Assembly (NCBI GenBank): GCA_950295325.1 | Contig: OX485805.1 | Location: 1,862,501 to 1,926,500 of the forward strand | Direction: 5' to 3' | Source of the DNA: Polytrichum commune | Lineage: Eukaryota; Streptophyta; Polytrichopsida; Polytrichales; Polytrichaceae | Length of the DNA stretch: 64,000 nucleotides | Shown here: piece by piece, positions 36,876-49,941 of the stretch | How the letters are laid out: every line of letters starts with the position of its first letter | How positions within the stretch are numbered: the first letter of the stretch is position 1 | Made by a program: the position numbers and the translations under genes | The notes under the pieces: generated by a model | What the model saw: only the letters and a program-made list of their open reading frames with translations | What the model was told of the DNA's origin: nothing | Databases searched by the model: none

Positions 36876-36879
36876 TGCC

Positions 36880-38019
36880 AACATTGAAGAAGAACTTGGG
36901 AGTTCAAACTTTCCTACAACTTGGGTTCAAACATGATGTAATTGCATTATGTGGAAGTACCATGACTCCAACATTTGCTTCTTGCAATCAAAGAGTAGCC
37001 TTGAGGGTGCTCTTCCTTCAAGGAGTGGAATGATTATGGGTGAAAAGTTTGTTACACTCCAAACCTTTGTATCTCAATTGCTCATTGTTTTTGTTATTGA
37101 CAAACTTGTACACTGCATTGGCGGAGTTGCAAGTGGTGCATGACTTTGGTGACACCCACATGCATGGCAAGCACCATGGCCATCTTGGGCCGGCCCATTT
37201 TGGCCGCCATCTTCTCCATGAAAGGTGAGGAAGAATTTATGACAATAATTAACTGATGATAAATTGATTATGAATGATAAAGTAAAATAGCTTCACAGCA
37301 TTGTCCTTCATTGAACTCAGAATACTCTAAAGCTCTGTGTGGTGTGTGATAGAGGTTGATAAAGAGGCAAGAGAGAATGTGAGAGAGGAAGAAATAATGA
37401 ACAAGAGAATGACTATGTTTTCCTCCACCAGACTAGACTGAGATAAGTAAAATATGTTGCCCAAGCTGCCAACAACATGGAGACTTCCAAACATTATACA
37501 GCAATCCAATCGGTCAACAAGACTTTGGACCCAAGGAATCTTGATGCAAAACATGATGCTTGCCTCAATCCCAGTGTAATCATTCTGTATTGAAACAAAC
37601 ATCATCCTACGGTATTTTGAATCCAGAACCACAACATTTGGTAGCATCCCTAGACATGAATGAGCTCCTGGCTAAGAAAGAATTGACAAAAAAATCTGTT
37701 ATGTGGACACAGGGACTCAGGCATTGGATGGAGTCCTGGTAAAGTGACACTCAGGTGTTTACCAGATCTTATTTTTGCTGACGTTCACAACATGAAACTC
37801 AACAAGAGCTCATCAGGGTGAGTTGAGGGTAATCAAAGCTAAGGTTTAAGGCACAGAATTGGAGTAGGACATCAGTCAAACTTTACAGTGCATCAGTTAA
37901 AAAGAGGCGCTTGTTGGATTTGGAAAACAAAACACCTATTTATGCACAAAAGAGGTTTACCCAACAGACAAGGTATTGGAGCTCATAGCAACTATTTTTG
38001 AAGGACAACCATACATGAA
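36880..38019. other. Spacer between minisatellite and TOC159 copy B
   Basis: Frames of 60-106 codons on both strands but no recognisable domain. A palindromic GGCCGGCCC patch with repeated ATGGCC lies at about 37175-37210. Confidence 0.4.
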
Positions 38020-38345
38020 TGCATGGAGCCAAGTTGATTCATCATAATAAACTAGATGAGTCGTCATTCATATCATGTGCACCATAATTTCTGGAATCAA
38101 ACAATGCCAAGACAAATCTACCTCCAGTGGCACACAGTAATCATCGAAATAGCCATACTCACCCGATCCTTTGCCTCCCACAGTAAAGAATTTCTACAAA
38201 AATTGCTGGCATCCCTTGGCAATGCAGTCAAGAATCTATACAAATTGCTAGCACCACACGAGAATCATTCTTCGCTTAGAACAGATCCAAAGTTCACAAG
38301 CTGGAAACTTAGAAGTCCAAAGTGCAAAAAAGTAGCAGGATGTTA
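38020..38345 (-). other. 3' UTR of TOC159 copy B
   Basis: Homologous to 2690-3270 downstream of copy A, in shorter form. Shared blocks include TGCATGGAGCCA, ATCATGTGCACCAT, AAATTGCTGGCATCCCT and AAAGTTCACAAG. Confidence 0.7.
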
Positions 38346-41300
38346 CTAGGAATGCTGGGTGTCAGAGCGTGTGTTGATAAGCGACCTCAATATAGGGATG
38401 ATCCCAATCAATGCCATCTGCAATTGTTCAGAGCTGTTGGCCCTAAGACTAATTTGACCAGCACCCCTGTTATTCAAATTGCCCCTTACAACCACCATTG
38501 TCTTTCCAACCATGAACTGAGACTGCAGATTACCACCAACAGCAAGATCCCCATGCCAATCCATGACAGACAGCCCCAAAGTTGAGAGATTCTGAATCAG
38601 GGGATAGTCCTTTCCTCTGAGGGTGGCCTCAAGGCTCCCTCCAAAGGCTTTGTCACCCTTCCCAGTGATTACACCACCATTCACCACCATCTTCAACCTT
38701 TTCCCAATCATGAGTTTGTCCTCAAGCTTCAACCCAGCAGCAATTACGTCACCCAACAAACTAAAGGTCAGACCTGCAGTAGTCTTATTCCTCCTGAAGT
38801 TGTCAAACTGGGATTCTGCTCTCAAGGTATAAGCAAGGTCATTCCCAATAGTTTGGACATCAAACCCTGTGAGTGTTACTTTCCCTTCCCTATGCTTCAA
38901 TGATGCTGCTGCTTCGAAGTTGATTTGGGCTTCCTTCTTATCCTTTGTGATTTGACCCGATATTGATGCTGGAATCTTCTCCTTTACAACAAACATCTTC
39001 TCTACATTGAAACCATCATAGCCAGCATCATGGTCCCACCCATGGGTTTCCAAAACAGGACGAACCAACCACTGGTTTGAGGTTTCCAAATATCGGTACC
39101 TGCAAAGTCCACATGCTATTAGAAACCATAGGGTTATTCCTTTATACACACTTATCCTTGATCTCACCAATATACGATATACAGAATAAAGCAGTCAAAA
39201 GTTGAGGCGATTGCAACAAGCTCAAAGACATGATAAACATAAGCTTGCCATTCACACTATATATCTAGGTTAAGTCAACATAGAACACAGATAACTACAG
39301 GAATGTTCTCAAATGTTTGCAAACTGTTGGTTCCAATGTCAGTTGGAGGCTTGCAACATGATTGATAAGTAGTTTGTGAGGATACAACAACTATACAACA
39401 ACTATACAACAAATAGATAAATTAGACAGAACCCCACTTGTGTTTGCCAACAATTCTGATTGACTCTGACTTCATTAATTGGGGTACAAAATCTGAAGAC
39501 ATGTGCATTACAATGTCACAGGCAGGTATTGCCTTATGAGGTGTTATCACTAGCAAGCAGCATGAATGAGAATCATTTGGCATATTCAGAAGCAGATGGA
39601 ATACTGCAAAAGGAGGTTGGAGTTGCCACCTATAAGTGGGGTCATCAGAATCAAAGGAGGGAGGCAACGCCATGTCAGGCATTTGAACTGGAACTGAAGC
39701 AGCCATTCCTGCTTCATCAGCCTGATCAGCTGGTTGAGACAGTCCTTCATTGGACATAGCTGTCGCTTGCTTCTTCAATTCCTTCCTTTTGCGAACCTGC
39801 TCCCTCCACTGCTTCTTTTGGAACAGCTTCTCTCGGTCAGAAAGTTCCTCAAAATACTGTTGCTTTTGGTCCTTGCTTAGCTCCTCTAACTCTTCCTTGG
39901 ATAAGGGCCTGTATGACAGTCAGTTTGTTAAAAGTCCAAGAGAATAGCAAAGCTCAAGGTACATGATTTTGAGATGAAACACATAACCTACAGAGACAAT
40001 TCTCATAGATGGGAACCCAATTTTACCATACGAAAACTCTTCAATACCATAAGGTCTTGAGATTTGCAAAAAAGTAGTTGAATGCAATAAAAACATAACA
40101 GTTTATTTGATAGCATTACAAGGTTAGATTTGATTGTATACTTCAAATCTTCTAAAACACCTACCTATTTCCTTTGTATTGAACATTTGGCAAGGTCTGG
40201 ACAAACTGTCAGAGCTATCTGGTGATAAACTTTCAGAGAATATGAATGTCAGATGAAATTAGAATAATTGATTAAATTGTATCTAATGACTCCAAAACAC
40301 ATGAAAAAAAATGCTTCCACAACTCAGTCTAAGATTATACTGATTCGGGGTCGGGTGGAGAAGCAATTCTCAAAAAAATTGTCACTAGTGCAAGAATATT
40401 CTGAAATTTAAATAGTAGATAAATACATGCACCTTATGTACAGGTAAAACATCCAATATTAAGCACTAACTTCAGCCTTTTAATCTTTATGAGTTAACCT
40501 ACACCAGAGCCTTAAATCCACGAACAATCAACAATTCAAAGAAACAACATGCTATAAATGATTGATGTTGCAGATTCAGGGTTCAGATTTTCGCTATCTC
40601 TTAGCCCAATGACACACTTACCGGAATGGTGGGAGTGCATCATACTCATCACCATCTGAATCATCCTCGTCCAGCTCTTCATCCGATTCATCTCCATCCC
40701 CAATTTGATGAGCTGGCATCTTCAGCATTGCCCGGGCCTGTAAAAGAGATGACAGCAGGAATGGCAAAGGTGGAACTCTAGAGCGCTGCCCAAATAGTTG
40801 TCCACGTCCAGGTGCTTCCTGGAGCTTCAACAACAAACTAGCCTCAGCTAGGATTTTTGAGGCAAAGCAAAGTAACAAGAGTTGTGGTTTCCATACTTGG
40901 CCATTGGGAAGAACCTTCTGGCCGCTGCGGTTGGTCCTACAAGCAGGGTGATTCTCCACTAAGGAAACTGGGTTCATAAGCCTTGGATCTTGTGCTCCTT
41001 GTCGGATCGTTTGCTGTACCATGCTAGATCTCTGAGTGACAAACATTTCATAACTCAAGGAAACCCCATTGGGTCCATCCGGGGGGGCAGAACTGGCATG
41101 GGTCAGAATCACTATAGCATTGAACCATAAAGCAGTTCCAAAAACATCAGTGATTGTCCGTATCAAAGGCAAGTCACCATTGTCTCGACTCTGCATGTCA
41201 AGCCGGTCAAAGTAAAGGACTATATCAGGTGAGGTCTTGCAGATGTACTTCTTCACTGATCTCATGATGCGTTCATTGTGTTGTTGGTCGATGACAGAAG

Positions 41301-44194
41301 GTAGTAACCCAGGAGTGTCTATAACACGTACCTGCGCAGAATACAACCCTGTAATAAATAACCTTTAAAATGAACAAATTGTGCAGAACTCACACAAGAT
41401 AATAATGCTACAATATAAATTTCTCAACCAGAAGGGGCAGAAGAAAGTGAATATATCAAAGAACAAAAAACGCTTTGTATATCAATAGCCACATCCAGTT
41501 GCTATAGTTGTAGTCAGGCTTCTAAGCAGAATCTTTAAAATCCAGATATTCATAGGATTAAATGGAGCATGTAGGTCCCTGTGGGAGTGGTTGGGTATGG
41601 AATGTCCTTATCCAACTCTAGTTCTCATCATGTTTTTGACATCAGGTCTTCCAACCAGTGAAAAATACACTGCTTACGAGGACTAATACATTGGAAAAGA
41701 AGGTTCCAATCCGATTCCTTCTAGGCGACACAACTTATTGGTTCATAGGAAGACATCGATGCAGTTAAAAGGATGACTACAAGATGACCATGCATGTTCA
41801 ACTTTTTCTGCACGTATCAGTGTTGTGCAGAATCTAAGCCTCGTAGAGATTGGCATATTAGATGATGGTTCACATAAACTATATTGCAAGTTTCCACCTC
41901 AACTACAGCAAGAAATTCTCCCATTGTCACACTTGCTCAGATTCCTGAAACATCTAAGTCTTCATATGTTACGTTACTGTATTCAATTGCAAACACCAAG
42001 CACAGAAATGCGACCTACATATTAAACCTGACAAGTTTGTTGCATGGAGGTTATATTCTCAACCTTTAGAATTCACTCTGAAGTTGACATAAGAAAACAT
42101 TAAACATGTAAATGATTAGGCATGTCAGGGTTAGTCGGATTGATTGGAGAATTATTCTCAACATCCAAACGAATACCTTGATGCCATGCACAGTTCCAAC
42201 AATCTCCTGAACCTTTTTTGTTGAAGCACTAAATGCACTTGTACTTGTCTTGCGCTCATCAAACATTGAGTTGATAGTTGAACTTTTACCAACGCCAGTC
42301 TTTCCAAGGAGCAAGATTGTACAAGCAAAATCCAGCTCTTTGTCTTGTCCAGTTGCCTCCTGCTCCTGAGCTAGGGCACTTGCATGATCAAATCTGGATA
42401 CCCCAGTGCGAGTGGCTGGGCGTCCTCTAATTTGCTCCACCACACCCAAACGATATAAAACTTGTGCAACAACAACACTCTGTGGTGATTGGCCAAGTCT
42501 GTGAGCCAGCCTCAAGAACTTAACCCGAATGTTTTGGAGCTTCTCCCATGTTTCATCATAGCCATCAATGCTATCACCATTCACGTTCCCCTCAGTGGTG
42601 GCGGTTACAACACCATTGGACTGTTCCGTGGCCCTGGCAGCTGGTTCTGTTGCAGTTTCTGAGGCTTTGCTTACTGTAGGTCGTTGAGAAAGAGAGGGTC
42701 GTTCAGTACCAAGAGATGACTTATTGCTACCATTGCCTTCATTGATTGCATTCTCCTCACTGATGTTAATTAAAGGTTGTGTGGCTGGTGCAGTCCCATT
42801 GGATTGATGACTAATGCTGCCTGCTGGCTCTATGGCAATTGCTGGGGCTTCCCTTACTGTGGGCCGTTCAGGACGCGATGTTACTGCAACACCAAGTGAT
42901 GACTTATTGCCATTCCCAGCACCAGTATCTACCAACATGTGGATAAGATAAAGGATAAGAAAAAGGATCAACCAATTAAAGAAAAAAACCAAGAAGACCA
43001 AATAATGGCTGCAAAAAATGAGGAACAAGGAAGAGACTGCTGATGAAATTAAAAGTAGGCAAAGGGTGACACAAATACATAAAGAAGGGAGTGACTAGCA
43101 GCCTCGTGCTAGAATCAGCATTCATAAAGGCACCCTCAAGTGCAACACTTCAATGTGGAGTTCAGTAGGATATTCTAATGTAAATCGCACGCCAACCTAT
43201 CAGACAGTCACTCAAATGTTACACCATATTCTCACCACGTTTGATTTCTGCTTGTGCTTAACTTGTACACATGGATCTCTATCTTCCCATGGCACATAAA
43301 GAGGCACTTTCTAAGGGGGGACCATTATCACAACTAAAGTGTGCAATGGTACATGGGACTGTATAAACAAAGGTAGGTTGAAGACATTCAAACTGATAAC
43401 TAAAGCCCAAAAGACTGCATCCAATATCAACAACAGAACATGTATTGTTTTGCAGAACCTTTAAAACAAGATATGACATAAACCCATTCTATGACTCAAA
43501 TCCAACCTAGAAACTCTCTTATTGTAACACCAACAACAGAAAACCCTGAACCCCTAAATCCCTAAACCCAACTAAAAACTTCATGTTGACCAGAGCAACA
43601 AAGAAATTAGAGTCTACACTTTCAGTACAGCAGACTCCAGAAACACAACGGATTTGGCAAAAGATGCTACCAGATGAACCGGACTCAAGCGCCTTACAAG
43701 GACTTCAGAGAGATTACCGCCAATCAAGGATGCAAACATACTTAATTGCCATGATACCAGGACTCAAACAAGAAACATATTCTATAATAGACAAACAGAT
43801 GCAGCTGTTCATTCATGTATAAGACCTTACCAGATTTTCTCACAGCATTAGCCAACTCGGCCAGTACCTCGGTATTAGCCACGTCATTCTCGCCTTCTTC
43901 ATCTCCATCTTCATCTTCATCTTCATATTCATATTCATATTCATATTCACCTTCATCTTCATAGCCAACACCGTCATCATCATCTTCATCAGCCTCATGT
44001 TCCACATCAGCATCTGCATAAACACTTCCTTCTAAATCACCAGCTTCGGCATCTAAATAAGTAGCTGTACTGAGAACATCACCATCCAAATCACTAACTG
44101 TGCTCAGAACATCAGCATCTGAATCACCAACATCGGCCTCTGAATCACCAATTGTGCTCGAAACATCACCCTCCGAATCATCTTCTGTACTCAT
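38346..44194 (-). CDS. TOC159-family import GTPase, copy B, with short acidic domain
   Basis: Second chloroplast preprotein receptor GTPase, paralogous to copy A. Five coding exons: 44194-43831, 42928-42177, 41331-40622, 39908-39630 and 39099-38346. Phases agree and the total is 2859 nt, or 952 residues. Intron positions and phases equal those of copy A. P-loop GKTGVGKSS starts near residue 330, DTPG follows, and the G- and M-domains are closely similar to copy A and look intact. The acidic part is only about 120 residues, built of GDS(D/E)ADV-like repeats and an EYEYEYEYEDEDED tract, so it is nearer in size to Toc132/120/90-type receptors. Exon 3 holds a 56-residue in-frame duplication. The start is uncertain. 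ATG 44194 follows an AG, with TGA in frame just upstream, and a further repeat-like stretch (VGDSDPVV) continues upstream in another frame. A spliced upstream exon or a frameshift is possible. Confidence 0.88.
43905..43962 (-). repeat. In-frame TTCATA/TTCATC microsatellite in the copy B acidic domain
   Basis: Hexameric and trimeric repeats on the plus strand (ATTCAT, CTTCAT) encode the alternating Glu-Tyr and Glu-Asp tract of copy B. Slippage here would change acidic-domain length without a frameshift. Confidence 0.75.
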
Positions 44195-44871
44195 CTTTCA
44201 CAACAGGATCTGAATCACCAACTGGGCTCAAAACACTTCTCATTTGCTTTTATGTCAATGTGCACACATTTTCTGATGAACTCCAGCCAGATGCAACCAC
44301 AGCTGTTACTCAATGATCAACTTTGCAGAAAAATATCTACACTCCTCAACTCTAGATTCCAGTTACACCGTCCAGATCACGTTCATACCTCCACAGTGGT
44401 ATGTTGTGAAGCTGCAACACAAAACCATCCAAGGAGTCAGATCCCCTCCGATTGTTCATAATCACTAATCCCATTGACTACCCTAACTTCACAAAATGCC
44501 ATTTTATTACACAAAATAAGCAAAAGAAATCAATCCCAAAGAACCTCATGAGAATTGCAATTGATCGACTTCACAGCTGCCAGAATTGATTGTCAATGCC
44601 ACTGAGCCACTGCTATCAACATGTGAAGAGTATGGCAGGGGATCAAATTGTGCCTATGGCTAGCTCAATTCAAAGATCCCGCCCCTTCTGACACTATCTA
44701 GTTTACAAGACACCTCAAATATCTATGAAGCTTTGCCGATGCGGACCAGAAAGATGGATATTGATCCCTAGAAATTTTAGAATGACAGCTTGACTGCCAG
44801 GCCTCTCACCACGAGGAGTGACCCAAGAAAGCAACCATACACCAACGCAACAATCTCCAGATGACCTAATT

Positions 44872-45660
44872 GATGCCAATCGAATTTAAAATCTAGCAAT
44901 GCCAAGCTCAAATGCACTGATGCAGTCACCCCTGTTTCCGATAGGCATGAACTCAATCTCCACAAATTCAATCTCACAAACAACATTTATCGACTGCAAT
45001 GGCATCAATATCCAGCAAAACAACAAGCTCGATAGCAAAGCTTGAATGCACACCTCAAATGCAACTCCTGGCAAATCCAATCCCAAGCTCCCAGCAGAAA
45101 CCCAGACACCCTAATCAACGCCAACGACATCAACATAAAACAAAACCAAGTTCGAATAACTTACACGGCCCCGATGGCACTTCGGCTTCTCCACCACTGT
45201 TTTGCAGAACCCAATCCTCAATAGATTCAACCCCAGCTTCCACCAAAAAGACCCAACTCTTACAACCTCGTATACACCCTAACTGATGTAAATGACGTCA
45301 AAACCCAGCACACCCAAGCCCGAATGCACAGCCGATGTCACAATACATAACATATGCACTCCCCAGCTGAGTTCCGCCAGAAAGACCGAACCCTAAAAAC
45401 CTCATACACACCCTAAGTGATGCCAATGAAGTCAAAATGCAGAAACAGCAACAAAATCCTCGAATGCACTAGCTACTGTCTATGTCACTTTGTTTCCAGA
45501 AACTCAATTCTGAATAGATTGGATCCCAAGAGTCCACCAGAAAGACCAAATTCTAACAAAAACCTCAAAGAAACACCAATCGATGCCCATTACATCATAT
45601 CCAGCAACCACAAGCTCGAATAACACTTCACCTGATGCCACCTCTGTATCCTGAAATTGA
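44872..45660. repeat. Degenerate tandem array upstream of TOC159 copy B
   Basis: Six units keyed by GATGCCAAT-like words at 44872, 44992, 45117, 45285, 45419 and 45582. Units are 120-168 bp long. Shared words include CCAGAAAGACC, AACCTC, ACACCCTAA, AAGCTCGAAT and GAATGCAC. The plus strand is rich in A and C. The array lies between the coding start of copy B and its putative leader, so it is either an intron or a promoter. Copy A has no equivalent. Confidence 0.75.
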
Positions 45661-45900
45661 TCTTCGGCCCTAACTCCACATTGAAACCCTGTAGAATCCG
45701 GAGTCCTCAGGCAATCGTGAAAGCCACTGATTGCGCATGCAACATCCTCTCCTCTCCTCTCCTCTCCTCTCCCTTGGCAGTGATCTCCAAAATGGTTTCG
45801 AGATGTTTGAATGTCTGCGCGGGTGTTCGAGATGGGTTTGGGGTGACGCTTTGGGAAGGAAAAGTGAAGGTAAGATGTGAGAGTCATAAAGTAAAGGTCC
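45661..45900 (-). promoter_or_regulatory. Putative leader of TOC159 copy B with GGAGA pentanucleotide repeat
   Basis: The plus-strand (CCTCT)5 tract at about 45746-45773 reads as GAGAGGAGAGG on the minus strand, like plant 5' leaders. A possible donor, GCATCAG/GTGAAG, lies near 45630. If used, the degenerate array downstream would be intronic. An open minus frame runs through here, but it does not resemble exon 1 of copy A. The transcription start is not visible. Confidence 0.35.
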
Positions 45901-48129
45901 TAGTGGCACTTTAATTAGTGGGAACACATTTGACCTCTAATAAGTTATCGTACCACCCTTTAGGTCAATTTCAACACTTAGTTTAGAATCTGGATATGGA
46001 ATATGCACAGGATCTTCAAAGTTGTCATTTTTAGATTCTTGGAATTCGTGATATTGCCTCAATTTCACTTACCGTAATAGGGTTCTCTGTAATATTTGCA
46101 AGTCAAACTTGGGTGAGTTGGTTAAAAGGGGAGTTTGAGAATTTATGCGTGAAGTGACCCAAGTGTATTTAAGGCTTAAATAAGCACACTAAAAGAGTGG
46201 GATGTGTGTATTGTAGTAGTAAGACTGATTCGATTCCTCTTGAAGTATGATGTGGATTTTCTATATCAACTCAACGAGCCCTTAAATTACTTGGGGTTAA
46301 CACCAAATCAAAGATGTGTCATGAAATAGGATTTATTTCAATCGTAAAGAATATTTGTGAAGCACAAATATTATACTATATTCATATAGTTGGAACAAGT
46401 AACATTGTCATACTACACTTTACTTTGGAAGTATTTTCATGAACTGATAGTCATTCTAATATATTATAGAAATCACTTGCACTTTGGTTTCCATGGTTGA
46501 AAGCATAAGTTGCATAGCATGTTTGAAATTAAAAATCATGTCAATGTGAATCATATTTTCCATGTGTAATTATAGACTTTATAACAAAGGAAAATTTTGA
46601 GGGTCATTGAGAAGTTTGAGTTTCAAAATATGTGCAAATGATATATATATGTGCCATTCAAAGTAGACATAGATTATGGACCATTCCATTCAAAGGCATA
46701 AAAAGCATGAAATAAGAAAATAAATGTAAAGAAAGTAAGGTTAATTTATGAGGCCCAAGTTGGGCCTCTTAGTAATTTAGGAGTTTTGTCAAATAACTGA
46801 TAAGAATGACTCATGATCGCAATCCTCCCACTTGGATGCATTTGTGACCAATAACCCATTGTTTATCATGGGCAAAAGTTGGTGAGGAGGGACCGACTCA
46901 AACCAAATATGTAAAGTTGGGATTGGGTACCACATTATACTCAAATAATATTTAAAAAGAAATAATAAATAAATGTTGTGTACTTAGTGTGGTATATAAT
47001 AATTATTGTATGAGCATGTGTCATTCCAACCCTTTGCACATGTGCATAATAACACACCACTTTAACATGCCCCCCCACCCCCAGGGGGGGGCCTACCTTG
47101 TTTAGGAATGTTGAAGCAATGACCACTACTACCACCACGTTATCCTTTATAAACTTGATGCACACTACTTGCAAATGGCTACACTAAACAGTCATGTCCA
47201 CAACCCCTCCACAACATGAATATTGATATTGAAATTAGTTTCCCATGTTAATTAGAGTGATTGGGGTGACTTGTCATGTGACACCTTCTTTAGTTGCCAC
47301 TTGGTGATTGAAGGACAACTACTGTGAATCAATGATGGATAACATAGGAGCGAGGTTGATTCATTGTTGGAGTAAAATATTTTTCACGTATGTGAAAATG
47401 TTCATTTTTTTAAGGCCTATTTGAGAATCTATAAGAATTTCATCATATGTTCAAAATATATTGAAAAAAATAAAGAAAATTGTGTAGAAATGATGGAGAT
47501 AGCATGACATCACACTTGATTAGTTGCTCCTAGGTCAGGTTTAATTCCCTAAAATTGCATTGTCATGTTAGTGATGAACAAACCTCACTACTATAGTAAT
47601 GCAAGCCATGTTAAATCAAATTTGAATTAGTGTGACTATCAACATGAATCTCTTTGTTAATGACATTTAAATAACTTGTTGAAATGAAATGAAATTTTTA
47701 ATTTATTTTTACATTTTCACATTCAGTGTAAGGAGTGAGAAACAAGACTTTGATAATGACATGCAAGATTTACTCATGGATGTACTTTTATTGATTGGTG
47801 GTATCATGGATGTAACCAAGTTCAATACAATTTATAAGACTTGCTTTATTCCATATGTTATTTTATTTTTGATGTGGCACCAACTAAAGAATCTTGGCAA
47901 TTGATGCAACATGTACACATGTTTCAATGAAAGTTCAACAAGTTGTTTGGATATTATAGAACAAAACTGACTTTGTTTGGTAAAATATTACATTTTTGTT
48001 AATTAGTTATAATAACACGTAACTCTAAATAATAACATGCACTATTTGGGATTATTTATTTATTTATTTGTGAAACACATGAGGCACCTGACCAACCGGC
48101 TAGTTCTTTTGTTAAGTAAAGAGAAGATT
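45901..48129. other. Gene-free AT-rich spacer
   Basis: No supported exon or repeat family. A C7/G8 hairpin-forming tract lies near 47070-47092. Confidence 0.5.
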
Positions 48130-48500
48130 TCATAGCATGGAATGAAACTACCAACCACTTCATTTGGTTTTGGATACCTCTCCACTTTCATCCAGTAGTG
48201 TAGGGTAATCTCGGAGTAAAACATTTGGGATAATTAGTGTAGCAACAATGTCCATCAATGGGTCACATTTAAACGCCCAGGTTCGAGTATGTTGTATGAT
48301 ATATATATGAAAGTCACCAATGTTACCATACATGGTGGCATAAAGTTTCTCTTGCACATCCGCCAAGAGGTAGAAATATCATAAAGTTCTTTTACAACTT
48401 CCATATGAGTTTCAAGGGCCCTCGTGATTTCATGATCACAACCTTGGCCATAATGCAAAGTGGTCCTAGGACCCACCTCAAAGAGGTGGGCTTGACACAA
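48130..48500 (-). pseudogene. Decayed coding sequence, family unknown
   Basis: Two overlapping minus-strand frames look like one protein broken by a frameshift near 48365. The upstream frame has HEITRALETHMEVVKELYDIS; the downstream frame continues with DVQEKLYATMYGNIGDFHIY and NVLLRDYPTLLDESGE. Composition is protein-like, but I recognise no domain and see no splice sites. It may be a remnant of a transposon or host gene. Confidence 0.25.
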
Positions 48501-49755
48501 AACATGGGCAATCTATTCCTCTTGCAAGAAGTGCCCCCTCATTCTCAACTCAACGACCCCTCCCAAAACCCTAATATTGCCTCTCTCCATACATACATGG
48601 ATGAGATAAAGAAACAAGAGATTTATTCATCCTAGTTTCATCCAACATTAAATACTTATCCCATAAAGTCTTGTGACACAACAATGCAAGTACAAGTGTT
48701 GCATACTTTCTAAAGATCCTTCATACATGTACATAACTACAAGCTACAATTTATGTAGCATATATCTACATAATATGACAACATTCGAATTAATACCTCT
48801 TTCATACATTCACGATTACTCACACTTGTTATGAAAGATGCACTTTCTCAGTACTATTTGAGGTTGCAAGTTGGAATCACAAACCTACCGGGATTGATTT
48901 TGCATTCGTAGCTCCTTAGGTTATTTCATGGTTGGCTTTTTTGAAGCAAGTGTATGTTGATGAAACCCACAATGAAGTTTGATAAATATTGTGTGATGGG
49001 TCTACAATGTTACAAATTATTGTAAATTTACCATGAGCAGCTCAAAAGTGTGACCCATGATATCCAAAAAGATTGAAATGAAGGGAGCAACTGTAACGAA
49101 TGAAACTTTATAGTCTAGGAATAAATTTATATTCCATTTAAATAAAATAAATATGGTAATAATTCTTAATCACCATCAACACGTAATGCATGATTTATTC
49201 AATGTGAACGTATTTTAGATGTAGTTCACAATATTTGCCTCATGTGTTGAATGGAGGGTAGAATAGTACACTAGTTATTCCAATTAGTACATGCTCTAAG
49301 GTGTTTGTAGAGTGATTTAGAAAATATGATATGCAAAGTGAACATTGTTAGGATGAATAAAGCTAATACTTTTAGTGAATGATGATATTATGAATAGTAG
49401 TTCCGGAGAATGATGGTTTTAGGGTTTAGGGTTTAAAAAAAAATTAATGTGATGAAGGCCATCACTACATGCACATATTACAAATCATGAAGTAAATAGG
49501 CCTTTGTAACATGTAAAACTTAATGGGGACAATTACTATATGACAATAATGGATGAAAACGGTCAATTAGATGATACCAACACATCAACTGTCATAAACC
49601 TTACGGACCCTTTTGTACATCTACCTAAACTCCAAAATTGTTACTAACCTTTTTGAATAAACACACTAGAGGGAAAAAAAAGACCTCTCTCATATGTATA
49701 CTATGTACGCTAATGCCTCAAGTAATACACCTTTTTGCACTCATGTTAGTTCATA
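48501..49755. other. Gene-free spacer
   Basis: AT-rich, with a short TTTAGGG tract at about 49420-49435. I see no coding evidence. Confidence 0.5.
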
Positions 49756-49941
49756 CTTTGTAATAACTTTCCTTTCTTGACATTTTTAAGCCTCATGCGG
49801 ACTTACTCTTCCTAAATAAAAGAGATTTCATGTTTCATGGGAACCTTGCTTTGGCACTAAGGGCTGCTTTACATGGGGAGCCAAGGCCAATTTGGGGTTC
49901 TGACATGACATGCATGACTCTGTGTTTGTGATTGGTCCAAT
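49756..49941. repeat. About 185-bp direct repeat, left copy
   Basis: Matches 51339-51525 in the same orientation. Shared runs include AAGCCTCATGCGGACTTACT, CTTCCTAAATAAAAGAGATT and TACATGGGGAGCCAAG. The spacing of about 1.6 kb would fit a small LTR element, but clear TG...CA ends, a primer-binding site or a polypurine tract are not evident. Two insertions of a dispersed repeat is the alternative. Confidence 0.85.

Noticed and set aside
45504-45887. 127-codon minus frame upstream of TOC159 copy B as its first coding exon
   Set aside because: It does not resemble exon 1 of copy A and half of it lies in the degenerate tandem array; kept only as a possible leader.
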